NCBI GenBank assembly: GCA_937915955.1
Contig: CALGIB010000509.1
Span: 1-9,423, forward strand
Origin: an uncultured Pseudomonadota bacterium
GTDB lineage: Bacteria; Myxococcota_A; UBA796; CAJQPC01
Direction: 5' to 3'
DNA length: 9,423 nt
The notes beneath the pieces were generated by a model, which was not told the DNA's origin, made no database searches, and saw only the letters and a list, made by a program, of their open reading frames with translations. The position numbers were made by a program, and so were the translations under genes. Positions within the stretch are counted from its first letter, which is position 1. Every line of letters starts with the position of its first letter. Of this stretch, positions 1-6,588 are shown in pieces.

Positions 1-852
1 GCCGATGGTCTTGATCTTCTCGACCCCGGCCGCTGCGCAGAACCCGTCGAATGCCGAGAAGATCTGGTTCAGGAGCTCGACCGTCTCCTCGGCGCTCAGG
101 CGGGAGGACAGCGCGGTGAAGCCCACGATGTCGGCGAACAGGATGGTCACCGACTCGTACCGGTCCGCGATCACCCCCTCGGGCTCGGACTCCAGGCGGT
201 CCGCGATGGATGGGGGCAGGACGTTGTGCAGGAGCGCTGAGACGCGAGCGAGGGCTCGGTCGCGCTCATCGACGAAGCGGCCGAGGACGACGAAGAGCGA
301 CACCCCGACCAGCACCAGGTTCACGGCCAGCATCGGACCTTGCGCGGCGGCGGAGAGAGGAGAGCCCAGGCCCCGAAGCTGTGGCTCCCCCAAGGCCAGC
401 GCCAGGACCAGCACCGAGAACCCCAACAGCGCGGTCCCGGCTGCTCGCCGGCCCAGGAGGACGAGCGCCCAGATTGGCGCGAAGATGGACCAGATGATGA
501 CGGCGCCGGAGCCGGCGAAGCCTCCCCCGAGCACGTGGCCCGTGCCCGTCATGAGCAGGACCATCGCCACGGTGATGCCCGGGACCGCGCCGAGCTTGCG
601 CGTACTTCGAAGCCAGAAGAGCTGGCCCAGCATTCCGATCACCGCGAGGCTCGGGGGGATCGCAGCGCCCCACTGCCGGGCGAGGACGAAGCCGGCCACG
701 AAGAAGGGCACGACCAGCACCGCCATCGCCGGGAGCACGACGGCCATCCGCTTCCGTCTGCGGAGAGCCGGCGAGTCCCCCGGGGCTGCCGCGAGATCGA
801 GGAACGCGGTGAGCCTGTCGGCTGTTCGAGATGGGGAAGGCGACGTGATCAT
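1..852 (-). CDS. Membrane-anchored class III adenylate cyclase, N-terminal part (C-terminus off the left edge)
   Basis: Reading the minus strand from the ATG at 852-850 gives 284 residues with no stop before the edge. About six hydrophobic segments (near residues 36-58, 65-82, 91-109, 116-133, 138-155 and 172-191) form a membrane domain. A linker typical of class III cyclases follows (LLHNVLPPSIADRL, 207-220), then the start of the catalytic domain. FADIVGFT (239-246) carries the first metal-binding Asp, D241. The fragment ends in EKIKTIG (278-284); the Lys at 281 sits where adenylate cyclases use Lys and guanylate cyclases use Glu, so ATP is the likely substrate and cAMP the product. The second metal Asp and the transition-state residues lie outside the window. 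The start codon overlaps the stop of the preceding frame (ATGA), and no good Shine-Dalgarno is seen. The family call is firm; the signal sensed is unknown. Confidence 0.93.
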   Translation of the reverse strand, partial: MITSPSPSRTADRLTAFLDLAAAPGDSPALRRRKRMAVVLPAMAVLVVPFFVAGFVLARQWGAAIPPSLAVIGMLGQLFWLRSTRKLGAVPGITVAMVLLMTGTGHVLGGGFAGSGAVIIWSIFAPIWALVLLGRRAAGTALLGFSVLVLALALGEPQLRGLGSPLSAAAQGPMLAVNLVLVGVSLFVVLGRFVDERDRALARVSALLHNVLPPSIADRLESEPEGVIADRYESVTILFADIVGFTALSSRLSAEETVELLNQIFSAFDGFCAAAGVEKIKTIG

Positions 853-1175
853 CGGCCGAGCGCCGTGATCCGCGCCAGGAGGCGCGGAAGGGTGAAGTCG
901 TTTGCCCCGAGCAGGACGCCGAAGGCGGCGAGGCGAGGTGGACCCCACTGCGCGATCGACGAAGCCTGGATCTCCTGATGGACGGGCGGGTCCGCGGCCG
1001 TGTCTGAAGGACGACGTGGCCGAGCTTCCAGGCCTGGGAGGGCGGGGCCGGAGCGCGGACGCTGGCCGGCTCGCGACGCTTGGTCCGGGCGCCGCGGCAG
1101 GTTGTCTGCGCGAAGGGCCAGGTAGGCCAGCGCGCTGGCGCGTGCGATGGGGCTGGTCGCTCCGCCTCGCTTCAA
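849..1175 (-). CDS. Doubtful hypothetical protein directly upstream of the cyclase
   Basis: This is a 108-codon frame from a TTG at 1175-1173, ending in a TGA that overlaps the cyclase ATG by four bases (ATGA), the arrangement expected for translational coupling. The 3' half has mostly G or C at third positions and encodes a plausible mixed sequence ending LLARITALGR. The middle is rich in Arg, Pro and Ala, as noncoding GC-rich DNA tends to be. There is no ATG and no convincing Shine-Dalgarno. The frame stays open upstream to a TAG at 1313-1311, so the gene could begin earlier or be a decayed remnant. I recognise no family. It may be a real small protein, the tail of a broken gene, or chance. 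Confidence 0.3.
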   Translation of the reverse strand: MKRGGATSPIARASALAYLALRADNLPRRPDQASRAGQRPRSGPALPGLEARPRRPSDTAADPPVHQEIQASSIAQWGPPRLAAFGVLLGANDFTLPRLLARITALGR

Positions 1176-1370
1176 CAGTTCTGCGTCGCCGATGCTCTGG
1201 TCTCCCTCGCAGGGCGCTCGGCGCCGGTTGCCCGGGCCCGTCGCTTGGCTGGCCGTAGTATGGCTCGGTTTCCTGGCACGAACGAGGTGAGGTTTGACGG
1301 GCAGAGCAAGCTATCGGGGCCCCCGCTGGAGGCCGGTGCAGCCGGCCGGTCTGCTCCGGGGTGCACGGAC
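1176..1370. other. Spacer between divergent transcription units; probable upstream control region
   Basis: No convincing gene is seen here. The plus-strand frame of the downstream membrane protein stays open through it from a TTG at 1080, with an ATG at 1260. However, the codons from 1260 to 1370 include TTT, AGG and CTA, unlike the genes around it, so I treat it as untranslated. The stretch at about 1255-1315 is the least GC-rich part and is a natural place for a promoter. No -35/-10 pair with proper spacing is visible: TTGACG at 1294-1299 is followed by TATCGG after only 12 bases. Confidence 0.35.
1331..1347. repeat. Short perfect inverted repeat upstream of the membrane-protein gene
   Basis: GGCCGG (1331-1336) and CCGGCC (1342-1347) flank a five-base loop, TGCAG. 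The structure lies 24-40 bases before the chosen GTG start at 1371. It could be a small hairpin in the 5' leader or a protein-binding site. A six-base GC-only arm in DNA this GC-rich may be chance. Confidence 0.25.
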
Positions 1371-2042
1371 GTGACTCCACCACCTCGGTCGACCTTCTTC
1401 CTGGGCTACGCCTGCCTGCTGACCTCGGCGGCGGTCAGCGGCTTCGTGCTGAACGGCCTGCTGCGGCCCATCAGTCTGCCGCCGGCCACGCCTCTGCTCG
1501 TCGCGCACGGCCTCTTGATGTTGGCCTGGTACGGGGCGCTGATTCTGCAGACTGCCCTGGTCCGGACAGGCCAGACGGGCCTGCACCGGCGCCTCGGAGT
1601 CGGGAGCTTGGCGATCGTGGGGGGCATGCTCGGCACCGCCGTTCCGGTAGCGCTGGGTGCCTACGAGCCCGGATCGGGGGAGTCCATGGTCTTGCCCAAC
1701 GCGGTGATGCTGCTGAACTTCGCCGGTCTGTACGGTCTGGGCCTTCGCGCGCTCCGGCGCGACCTGGAGACGCACCGGCGCTTGATGGTCCTCGCCGGGG
1801 CCGCCCTGCTGGGTCCGTCTCTGGGCAGAATCTGCGCGGCGACGGGCGCCCCGGTGCTCCTGATGCCGGCGCTGTGGATCGGCCTGTTGGCGCCGCTGTG
1901 GGTGTACGACTGGCGGCGGCTTGCCCGCATCCACCTTGCGACCGGGATCGGCTCCGTGTGCGTCGTCCTGTTGGTCCTGGTCGCAGCCGTTCTGTCATCG
2001 ATGGCCCCGGTCCAGTTCTGGTTGGATGGTCTCCTCGGATGA
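1371..2042 (+). CDS. Polytopic membrane protein of unknown function with conserved-looking His-Arg-Arg-Leu motifs
   Basis: From the GTG at 1371 this encodes 223 residues with about six or seven hydrophobic segments (near 9-29, 43-64, 77-96, 106-126, 137-155, 161-178 and 190-211). Four histidines sit at or near helix ends: H46, H72 in LHRRLG, H135 in THRRLM, and H188. Paired His-Arg-Arg motifs at loop-helix junctions recur in uncharacterised bacterial membrane proteins; heme or metal binding is possible but only a guess. GTG was chosen because the hydrophobic protein begins directly after it and GGGGTG lies seven bases upstream. An ATG at 1260 would add 37 residues with atypical codons. The stop overlaps the next gene's start (ATGA at 2039-2042), so the two products are probably made together. 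The membrane topology is clear; the function is not. Confidence 0.8.
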   Translation: MTPPPRSTFFLGYACLLTSAAVSGFVLNGLLRPISLPPATPLLVAHGLLMLAWYGALILQTALVRTGQTGLHRRLGVGSLAIVGGMLGTAVPVALGAYEPGSGESMVLPNAVMLLNFAGLYGLGLRALRRDLETHRRLMVLAGAALLGPSLGRICAATGAPVLLMPALWIGLLAPLWVYDWRRLARIHLATGIGSVCVVLLVLVAAVLSSMAPVQFWLDGLLG

Positions 2043-3472
2043 GCGTCCCGTCGATCAGATCGCCCACGGGTTTCCTCTTCGCACCCAACTTCCTGGTGAA
2101 CACGGTCTACCGGTCGAAGCTCGCGCAGGCGGTCGACGTCCACCTGGACGGCGTCGGCCTGCCGTGCCGGCTGGTCCGGGAGGCCGGCTTCGTGCGCGGC
2201 TGGTTCGCGCGGGTCAATGGCTTGCAGACCACGGTCAACGCCCGACCGGCAGAGGCCGGAGAGCGGGCTCACGACATCAACGGCGTGCTCATGGCGTTCC
2301 ACGGCGACGGGCTCTTCAGCCCCGCCAACGACGGCCACATCGCTCTCATGGATCCCAGGTTCTTCGAGCCGGTCGGCTGGCAGGAGCTGCCTCCCGCCGA
2401 CATGCCGATCTGGATGTTCGTCGCTCGCGTCCACGCGCCGCCTGATGCGGACTTCCCCATCCTGCAGTCCGGCGTGGATCTTGTGGTCGAAGGCTGCCTC
2501 GAGCACGGCGAAGCCTTCGCCATCGAGTACCTGGAGAGCTGCGGATTCTGGTCGCGGTTCTGGCTCGACGATCGCGAAGTACCCCGCAGGCCTTGGGTCC
2601 ACCAGCCGGCCTGGGAGCGGATTGATCGGCTCCTCGCGGCCCATCCACGTGACCCGGCGCGAAACACCTTCGCAGAGCGCCGGCTGCCCGAGGCTTACGG
2701 TGAGCGGTTCCTGCCCTCCGAGCGGCTCGACGTGCCTACGCTGCCCATGCCCCTGGAGCCGCGCCCCGGACTCCTGGTCGAGCCTCCAGCGCACTTCGTC
2801 TTCGGCTTCGGTTCGCTGATCAACACGGAGTCTCGGCGCAGGTCGAACCCCGAGGCGGGCGCTGCCGTGCCTGTCCAGGTCCAGGCGAGCGCCGGCCTCC
2901 GCCGGGGGTGGAACTTCCAGGCCCCCGCCGCGAAGCTCACGGCGCTGGGGGTGGAGCGGCACCCCGGGGTCGCCACGACGATCAACGGCGTGGTCTATCC
3001 GTGCCAGGACCTCGTCTCGCTGGACGCGCGGGAGTCCGGCTACGCACGTAGGGAGCTGTCCCGGGCGGATCTGCGATTCTTGGCGTGGAAGCGACTGCCG
3101 CCAGGAGCGCACGTCTGGGTCTACGTGCCGGACTCGCCGGAGGGCGGCGAGCCGGGCACCGGCCTCGGCGCGGCCTCCTTCGAGTACCCGATCCTCCAGT
3201 CCTACATCGACGTTTGCGTCCTGGGTGCGCTCGAGCATGGCGAGGGCTTTGCTCTGGAGTTTCTCAGGACCACCGCGGGCTGGTCGCGTTTCTGGCTCAA
3301 CGATCGCAAGTTGGCGCGACGTCCTTGGGTTCACCAGCCTCGATACCAGGAAATCGACGTTCTCCTGGCTCGCGCGCTCGGGGACGAAGTGGTAGCGCTG
3401 CGACGGCTGAGCGTGGAATACGGTCTGCTGCGCGATGGGGGGAGCTCCGATGGACCCCGGGGCGCTTCCTGA
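2039..3472 (+). CDS. Tandem gamma-glutamylcyclotransferase-like protein; N-terminal copy degenerate
   Basis: This 477-residue protein has two homologous halves. Residues about 251-444 form a gamma-glutamylcyclotransferase (GGCT/AIG2-like) module: FVFGFGSL (253-260) is the substrate-loop motif, and E332 in LDARESGY (328-335) is at the expected catalytic Glu position. Each half ends in an unusual block: ILQS...EHGE, then WSRFW and DR, then RRPWVHQP (183-190 and 427-434). In the first half (about 12-200) the loop motif reads FLFAPNFL (12-19) and the DARE position reads DPRF (105-108), so the Gly-Ser of the loop and the catalytic Glu appear lost. This predicts one active and one structural or regulatory domain. 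The family's general reaction releases 5-oxoproline from gamma-glutamyl compounds; the substrate here is unknown. The start overlaps the upstream membrane gene by ATGA, which supports the chosen ATG. Confidence 0.8.
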   Translation: MSVPSIRSPTGFLFAPNFLVNTVYRSKLAQAVDVHLDGVGLPCRLVREAGFVRGWFARVNGLQTTVNARPAEAGERAHDINGVLMAFHGDGLFSPANDGHIALMDPRFFEPVGWQELPPADMPIWMFVARVHAPPDADFPILQSGVDLVVEGCLEHGEAFAIEYLESCGFWSRFWLDDREVPRRPWVHQPAWERIDRLLAAHPRDPARNTFAERRLPEAYGERFLPSERLDVPTLPMPLEPRPGLLVEPPAHFVFGFGSLINTESRRRSNPEAGAAVPVQVQASAGLRRGWNFQAPAAKLTALGVERHPGVATTINGVVYPCQDLVSLDARESGYARRELSRADLRFLAWKRLPPGAHVWVYVPDSPEGGEPGTGLGAASFEYPILQSYIDVCVLGALEHGEGFALEFLRTTAGWSRFWLNDRKLARRPWVHQPRYQEIDVLLARALGDEVVALRRLSVEYGLLRDGGSSDGPRGAS

Positions 3473-3507
3473 GTCCCACTCCCCTCGGGTCCTCGCCAGG
3501 TGAGCGC

Positions 3508-3564
3508 ATGAGTCCAGACGACCGCCAGGAGAGCGCAGCCGGAGCGAGGGCCGAAGAGGCATGA
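3508..3564 (+). CDS. 18-codon reading frame coupled to the pseudouridine synthase start
   Basis: An ATG at 3508 preceded by AGGTGAG (3498-3504), a good Shine-Dalgarno, opens an 18-residue frame, MSPDDRQESAAGARAEEA. It ends in a TGA that overlaps the ATG of the next gene (ATGA at 3561-3564). The Shine-Dalgarno is better placed than anything directly before the next gene, whose nearest purine run is only one base from its ATG. The short frame may therefore deliver ribosomes to the downstream start by re-initiation. It could also be chance: the peptide is hydrophilic and has no recognised family. Confidence 0.35.
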   Translation: MSPDDRQESAAGARAEEA

Positions 3565-4508
3565 ACGCTGGCTTCCGGTACCAGGAGCGCGTCGACCGCC
3601 GCGGGGCGGGCCAGCGCGTGCTGGACTACCTCGCCGCCCGCTACCGGCACTCCACGCGGGGACGCTGGCAGCAGCACCTGGCCGCGGGCCGGGTCACGCT
3701 CGATGGTGTGAGCGCGCGCGGGGACGAGCGCCTCCGCGAGCGCCAGCGGCTCATCTACTTCCGCGAGCCCTGGGAGGAGCCGAGCGCACCCTTGGACTTC
3801 GGGGTGCTCGCGACCGGGCCCGGCTGGGTCGCCGTCGACAAGCCGAGCGGGCTCCCGACCCTGCCAGGCGGGGGTTTTCTGGAGCACACCTTGCTGCACC
3901 AGCTTCGGCGAAGGCATCCGACGGCCTCTCCGCTGCACCGACTGGGTCGCTTCACCTCCGGGGTGGTGCTCTGTGCGCTCGACCGAGCCACCGCGGCGAG
4001 GCTCACGGCCCTCTTCGTCGAGCGGGCGGTGTACAAGCGCTACCGCGCGCTGGCCTGCGGCTCACCCGCGTTGGACCGCTTCGAGGTGGACCTCGCTATC
4101 GGGCCGGTGCCGTATCCACCGCTGGACACGATCCATGCGGCCTCGGCCGAGGGCCGCCCTGCGCTGTCCAGCGTGTCTGTGGTCGAGCGGGGCCCCGACC
4201 GCTTCCTGGCGGACGTGGTCATCGCGACCGGGCGCCCGCACCAGATCCGCGTACACCTCGCGGCCGCTGGGCACCCCCTCGTCGGCGATCCCCTCTACCG
4301 GTCCGGCGGGCTGCCGGATCCCCAGGGGACCGCTGTTCCGGGCGACGGTGGCTACCTGCTGCACGCCGCGGAGCTGAGGTTCGAGGGCCTCCGGATTCAG
4401 GCTCCGCTGCCGCGCCAGCTCCTGCCAGCGGCGCTGCGCTCTGAGCGGGGTCAAGGTCACCCATCCGGGGCGGAGACCCCGCTGGCGACGGTGACGGAGT
4501 CCGCGTGA
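3561..4508 (+). CDS. RluA-family RNA pseudouridine synthase, variant with Gly at the catalytic Asp position
   Basis: This 315-residue protein has an S4-like RNA-binding region near 19-70, then the RluA-type fold. It contains VAVDKPSGLPTLPGG (90-104), HRLGRFTSG (126-134), VYKRYRAL (157-164), TGRPHQIRVHL (223-233) and GDPLY (242-246). Such enzymes convert uridine to pseudouridine in rRNA or tRNA through an Asp in the HRLD motif. Here the codon is GGT, giving G129 in its place. From memory, a plant and bacterial subfamily (plant RNA pseudouridine synthase 5-like) shares HRLG, the WxEP stretch and LPGG, so this may be a subfamily trait rather than a broken gene; everything else in the fold is intact. 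The last 24 or so residues (from 292) have no counterpart that I recognise and may be read-through into a relic that follows. The RNA target is unknown. Confidence 0.9.
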   Translation: MNAGFRYQERVDRRGAGQRVLDYLAARYRHSTRGRWQQHLAAGRVTLDGVSARGDERLRERQRLIYFREPWEEPSAPLDFGVLATGPGWVAVDKPSGLPTLPGGGFLEHTLLHQLRRRHPTASPLHRLGRFTSGVVLCALDRATAARLTALFVERAVYKRYRALACGSPALDRFEVDLAIGPVPYPPLDTIHAASAEGRPALSSVSVVERGPDRFLADVVIATGRPHQIRVHLAAAGHPLVGDPLYRSGGLPDPQGTAVPGDGGYLLHAAELRFEGLRIQAPLPRQLLPAALRSERGQGHPSGAETPLATVTESA

Positions 4509-4647
4509 TATCCTGCTCCCGACGCTCCTGACCTGGCGCGTCGTCCTGCCCCTCCTCGAGGACTTCCCCGAGCTGTCGGCCTACCGTGACCGAACGCCGT
4601 CCCGCCCGGCGTCTCCCCAGCACCTGTACGACCGCGAGGCCCCATGA
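4507..4647 (+). pseudogene. Remnant of a glutathione S-transferase-like C-terminus, no start codon
   Basis: This frame has the marks of coding DNA: 41 of 46 sense codons end in G or C, and it reads DILLPTLLTW, then EDFPELSAYRDRTPSRPA, then a short tail. The order AD-I-L-L, about 20 residues, FP-L-x-x-Y-x-x-R, then RPA is that of the last helices of bacterial glutathione S-transferases. It has no ATG, GTG or TTG, and an in-frame stop lies at 4492-4494. Dropping one base near 4506 would join it to the end of the preceding synthase (TESA then DILL), giving TESADILL, close to the helix-6 start of these enzymes. Its TGA overlaps the next gene's ATG (ATGA). I infer the tail of a lost gene, or less likely a sequencing frameshift. 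The GST assignment is tentative. Confidence 0.5.
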
Positions 4648-6533
4648 TCCTGATCGCGCTGGCGTGCACCCCTCAGCCCTGCGGCCCCGGGCTGGGTCGC
4701 GCCGACGACGGCGAGTGCAGCCCCCTGGCGACGGGGGACTCGGGCCAGGACACCGCCGAGCCGGTGGACCCCTGCCCCTCGCCCCTGGAGCTGCAGGTCT
4801 CCTCCGAGGTCAGCGACCACAGCGACGCCACGATCCAGGGCAGCGCGGCGGCCCTGATGGCCTCGGTGCCCGAGGGCTGTGAGGCGGTGCTGGTCTTCGA
4901 GGCGGCCCAGGCCTGGCCGATCCTCGGCGATCTGGACTTCCCGTCCTGGGTCACCCTGTCGTTCTCGGACGGGGCCTGGCTGGACGTCGTGTCCGAGGTG
5001 AGGGTGGACGGCGGCATTCAGGCTGGGCGCGCTCGCATCTTCTCGGACGCCGGCCAGGTGACGGGGGCTCCGGACATCGAGTCCGCCTGGCCCGAGTGGT
5101 TCGGCGCCGTGCCGGACGACGACCTCGACGACCGGGCCGGCCTCCAGCGCGCGGCCGACTTCTTCGCCATCGTCGACCTCGACGCGGGCGTCTACGACCT
5201 CGCCGACACGGTGACCCTCTCCAGCGGGGCGCGGCTGCAGGGGCCCGAGGGGAACGAGCCCACCGCGACCCTGCGGAGCGCGCTGGTCCACCCCTCGACC
5301 GGGGGCTTCCACCCGACCCGCATGCTTCAGGCCACCGGCGCCTCCGACCTCGTGGTCCGTGACCTGGTCCTGGACGGCCACCGCCACGCCCACCTGGAGG
5401 AGCCCTGGGACTACCCGGAGACGGACAACCTGGCCCGCTTCGAGCACGTCGACGGCCTGCTCTTCGAGCGCGTGCTGGTCACCGGCTGGGAGGCCAACTG
5501 GGGCATCGACGACCAGAGCTACGCGGCCCCCACGGCGGTGCTGTCCTCGACGGACATCCGCTGGGTCGACGTCAGCTTCACCGACTCGCGCACCGAAGGC
5601 CTGCTCTTCCAGGACTGCCTGGACCTGTCCATCGAGCGCCTGTCCACGCGGAACACGGACGTGTGGACCCCGCTGAATGTCTTCTACGTGACCGGCTTCA
5701 GCCTGACCGACTCCACGCTGATCGAGGACGAGGGCATCGCCTGGTCGGGCAGCACCGCGAACCTGACCGTCAGCGACGCCCGGGTCTCCGGCAACACCTT
5801 CATCGGGGGCTGGGGTGTGGACTTCGGGGACGAGACGGGCACCTCGCCCTTCGGACCCACCGGCGTCACGGTCGAAGACAACGTCATCGAGACGGTGGGC
5901 GCTGGGATCTACTTCTCGCCCTACGCCGACGGCGACCGCGTCAGCGACGTGGTGATCCGAGGCAACGACCTGACGCTCCACCGCGGCGAGGAGGCCTCGA
6001 GCACCGACGTGGTCGTCCGCCTCGACGCCTGCGCGGACGTGCTCGTCGAGGACAACGTGGTCGAGGTGCCGGAGGCTGGGGAGGCCATGGTCCAGGGCAT
6101 CAGCTTCCGCGCCAGCACGGACGGGGTGCTCGTCCAGGGCAACACGCTCACCGGGGTGGACGCGGGCATCACCCACTCGGGGGACACCGCCGAGGGAGGA
6201 GACCTGGACATCCGCGACAACGTGATCACCTGCGCCGAGGACATCCGGGTCAACTCCTGGACCGGCGGCAGCACGGGGGTGTGGATCTTTCGCTACGTGG
6301 CGGCCGAGTTCGGCACCATCACGGTCGCGGACAACTGGATCCAGGCCAAGGGCGGCTGGGTCTCGCTGATCGACTACGCCACGCTCAGCTCCGAGCCGCC
6401 GCCCTTCGTGGACGCGCTCGTGGTGACGGGCAACACCTTCGAGCCCACCTCGGGGTCCGAGCGGGACGTCTTCGCCGAGGCGGCCGCGAGCCTCACCGTC
6501 ACGGGCAACACACCAGAGTGGGTCAACCGCTGA
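4644..6533 (+). CDS. Surface lipoprotein with a pectin-lyase-like right-handed beta-helix
   Basis: This 629-residue protein begins MILIALAC, a lipobox with the lipidated Cys at residue 8, which leaves a signal of only seven residues and no basic residue. A Cys-, Asp- and Thr-rich linker follows to about 45. EWFGAVPDDDLDDRAGLQ (151-168) and DLDAGVYDL (178-186) match the opening of pectate-lyase-3/pectin-lyase-like proteins (WFGA, D-x-x-D, Q, then a G-x-Y strand). From about 230 to the end, short coils repeat with Asn at a fixed place: EDNVI, RGNDL, EDNVV, QGNTL, RDNVI, ADNWI, TGNTF, TGNTP. This is an Asn ladder of a parallel beta-helix. A role in binding or cleaving polysaccharide at the outer surface is likely, but I see no proven catalytic set. 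The start is fixed by an in-frame stop at 4587-4589, the lack of other starts, and GAGG at 4636-4639. Confidence 0.85.
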   Translation: MILIALACTPQPCGPGLGRADDGECSPLATGDSGQDTAEPVDPCPSPLELQVSSEVSDHSDATIQGSAAALMASVPEGCEAVLVFEAAQAWPILGDLDFPSWVTLSFSDGAWLDVVSEVRVDGGIQAGRARIFSDAGQVTGAPDIESAWPEWFGAVPDDDLDDRAGLQRAADFFAIVDLDAGVYDLADTVTLSSGARLQGPEGNEPTATLRSALVHPSTGGFHPTRMLQATGASDLVVRDLVLDGHRHAHLEEPWDYPETDNLARFEHVDGLLFERVLVTGWEANWGIDDQSYAAPTAVLSSTDIRWVDVSFTDSRTEGLLFQDCLDLSIERLSTRNTDVWTPLNVFYVTGFSLTDSTLIEDEGIAWSGSTANLTVSDARVSGNTFIGGWGVDFGDETGTSPFGPTGVTVEDNVIETVGAGIYFSPYADGDRVSDVVIRGNDLTLHRGEEASSTDVVVRLDACADVLVEDNVVEVPEAGEAMVQGISFRASTDGVLVQGNTLTGVDAGITHSGDTAEGGDLDIRDNVITCAEDIRVNSWTGGSTGVWIFRYVAAEFGTITVADNWIQAKGGWVSLIDYATLSSEPPPFVDALVVTGNTFEPTSGSERDVFAEAAASLTVTGNTPEWVNR

Positions 6534-6588
6534 CGGACACCCGTCGCTAGCCCTGTTCGCCGGTTCACCTCGGGGACCTCCCGCTCGC

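Noticed and set aside
5..868. Plus-strand 287-residue open frame over the cyclase gene
   Set aside because: It is the antisense of the cyclase, is rich in Arg, Ser, Pro and Thr, and has no recognisable fold; the minus-strand product has clear cyclase motifs.
1274..1288. Possible sigma-54 promoter (TGGCAC)
   Set aside because: The TGGCAC half is there, but the TTGC half is absent at the required spacing (AGGT instead).
1080..1370. N-terminal extension of the membrane protein from TTG 1080 or ATG 1260
   Set aside because: Codons in this stretch differ from the gene body, the residues are low complexity, and no Shine-Dalgarno precedes either start.
1661..3562. Minus-strand 633-residue open frame
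   Set aside because: It is the antisense of the membrane and cyclotransferase-like genes; long antisense frames are expected in DNA this GC-rich.
4581..6176. Minus-strand 531-residue open frame
   Set aside because: It lies opposite the beta-helix lipoprotein. Its Val/Asp/Gly/His-rich sequence mirrors the sense codons and shows no domain.
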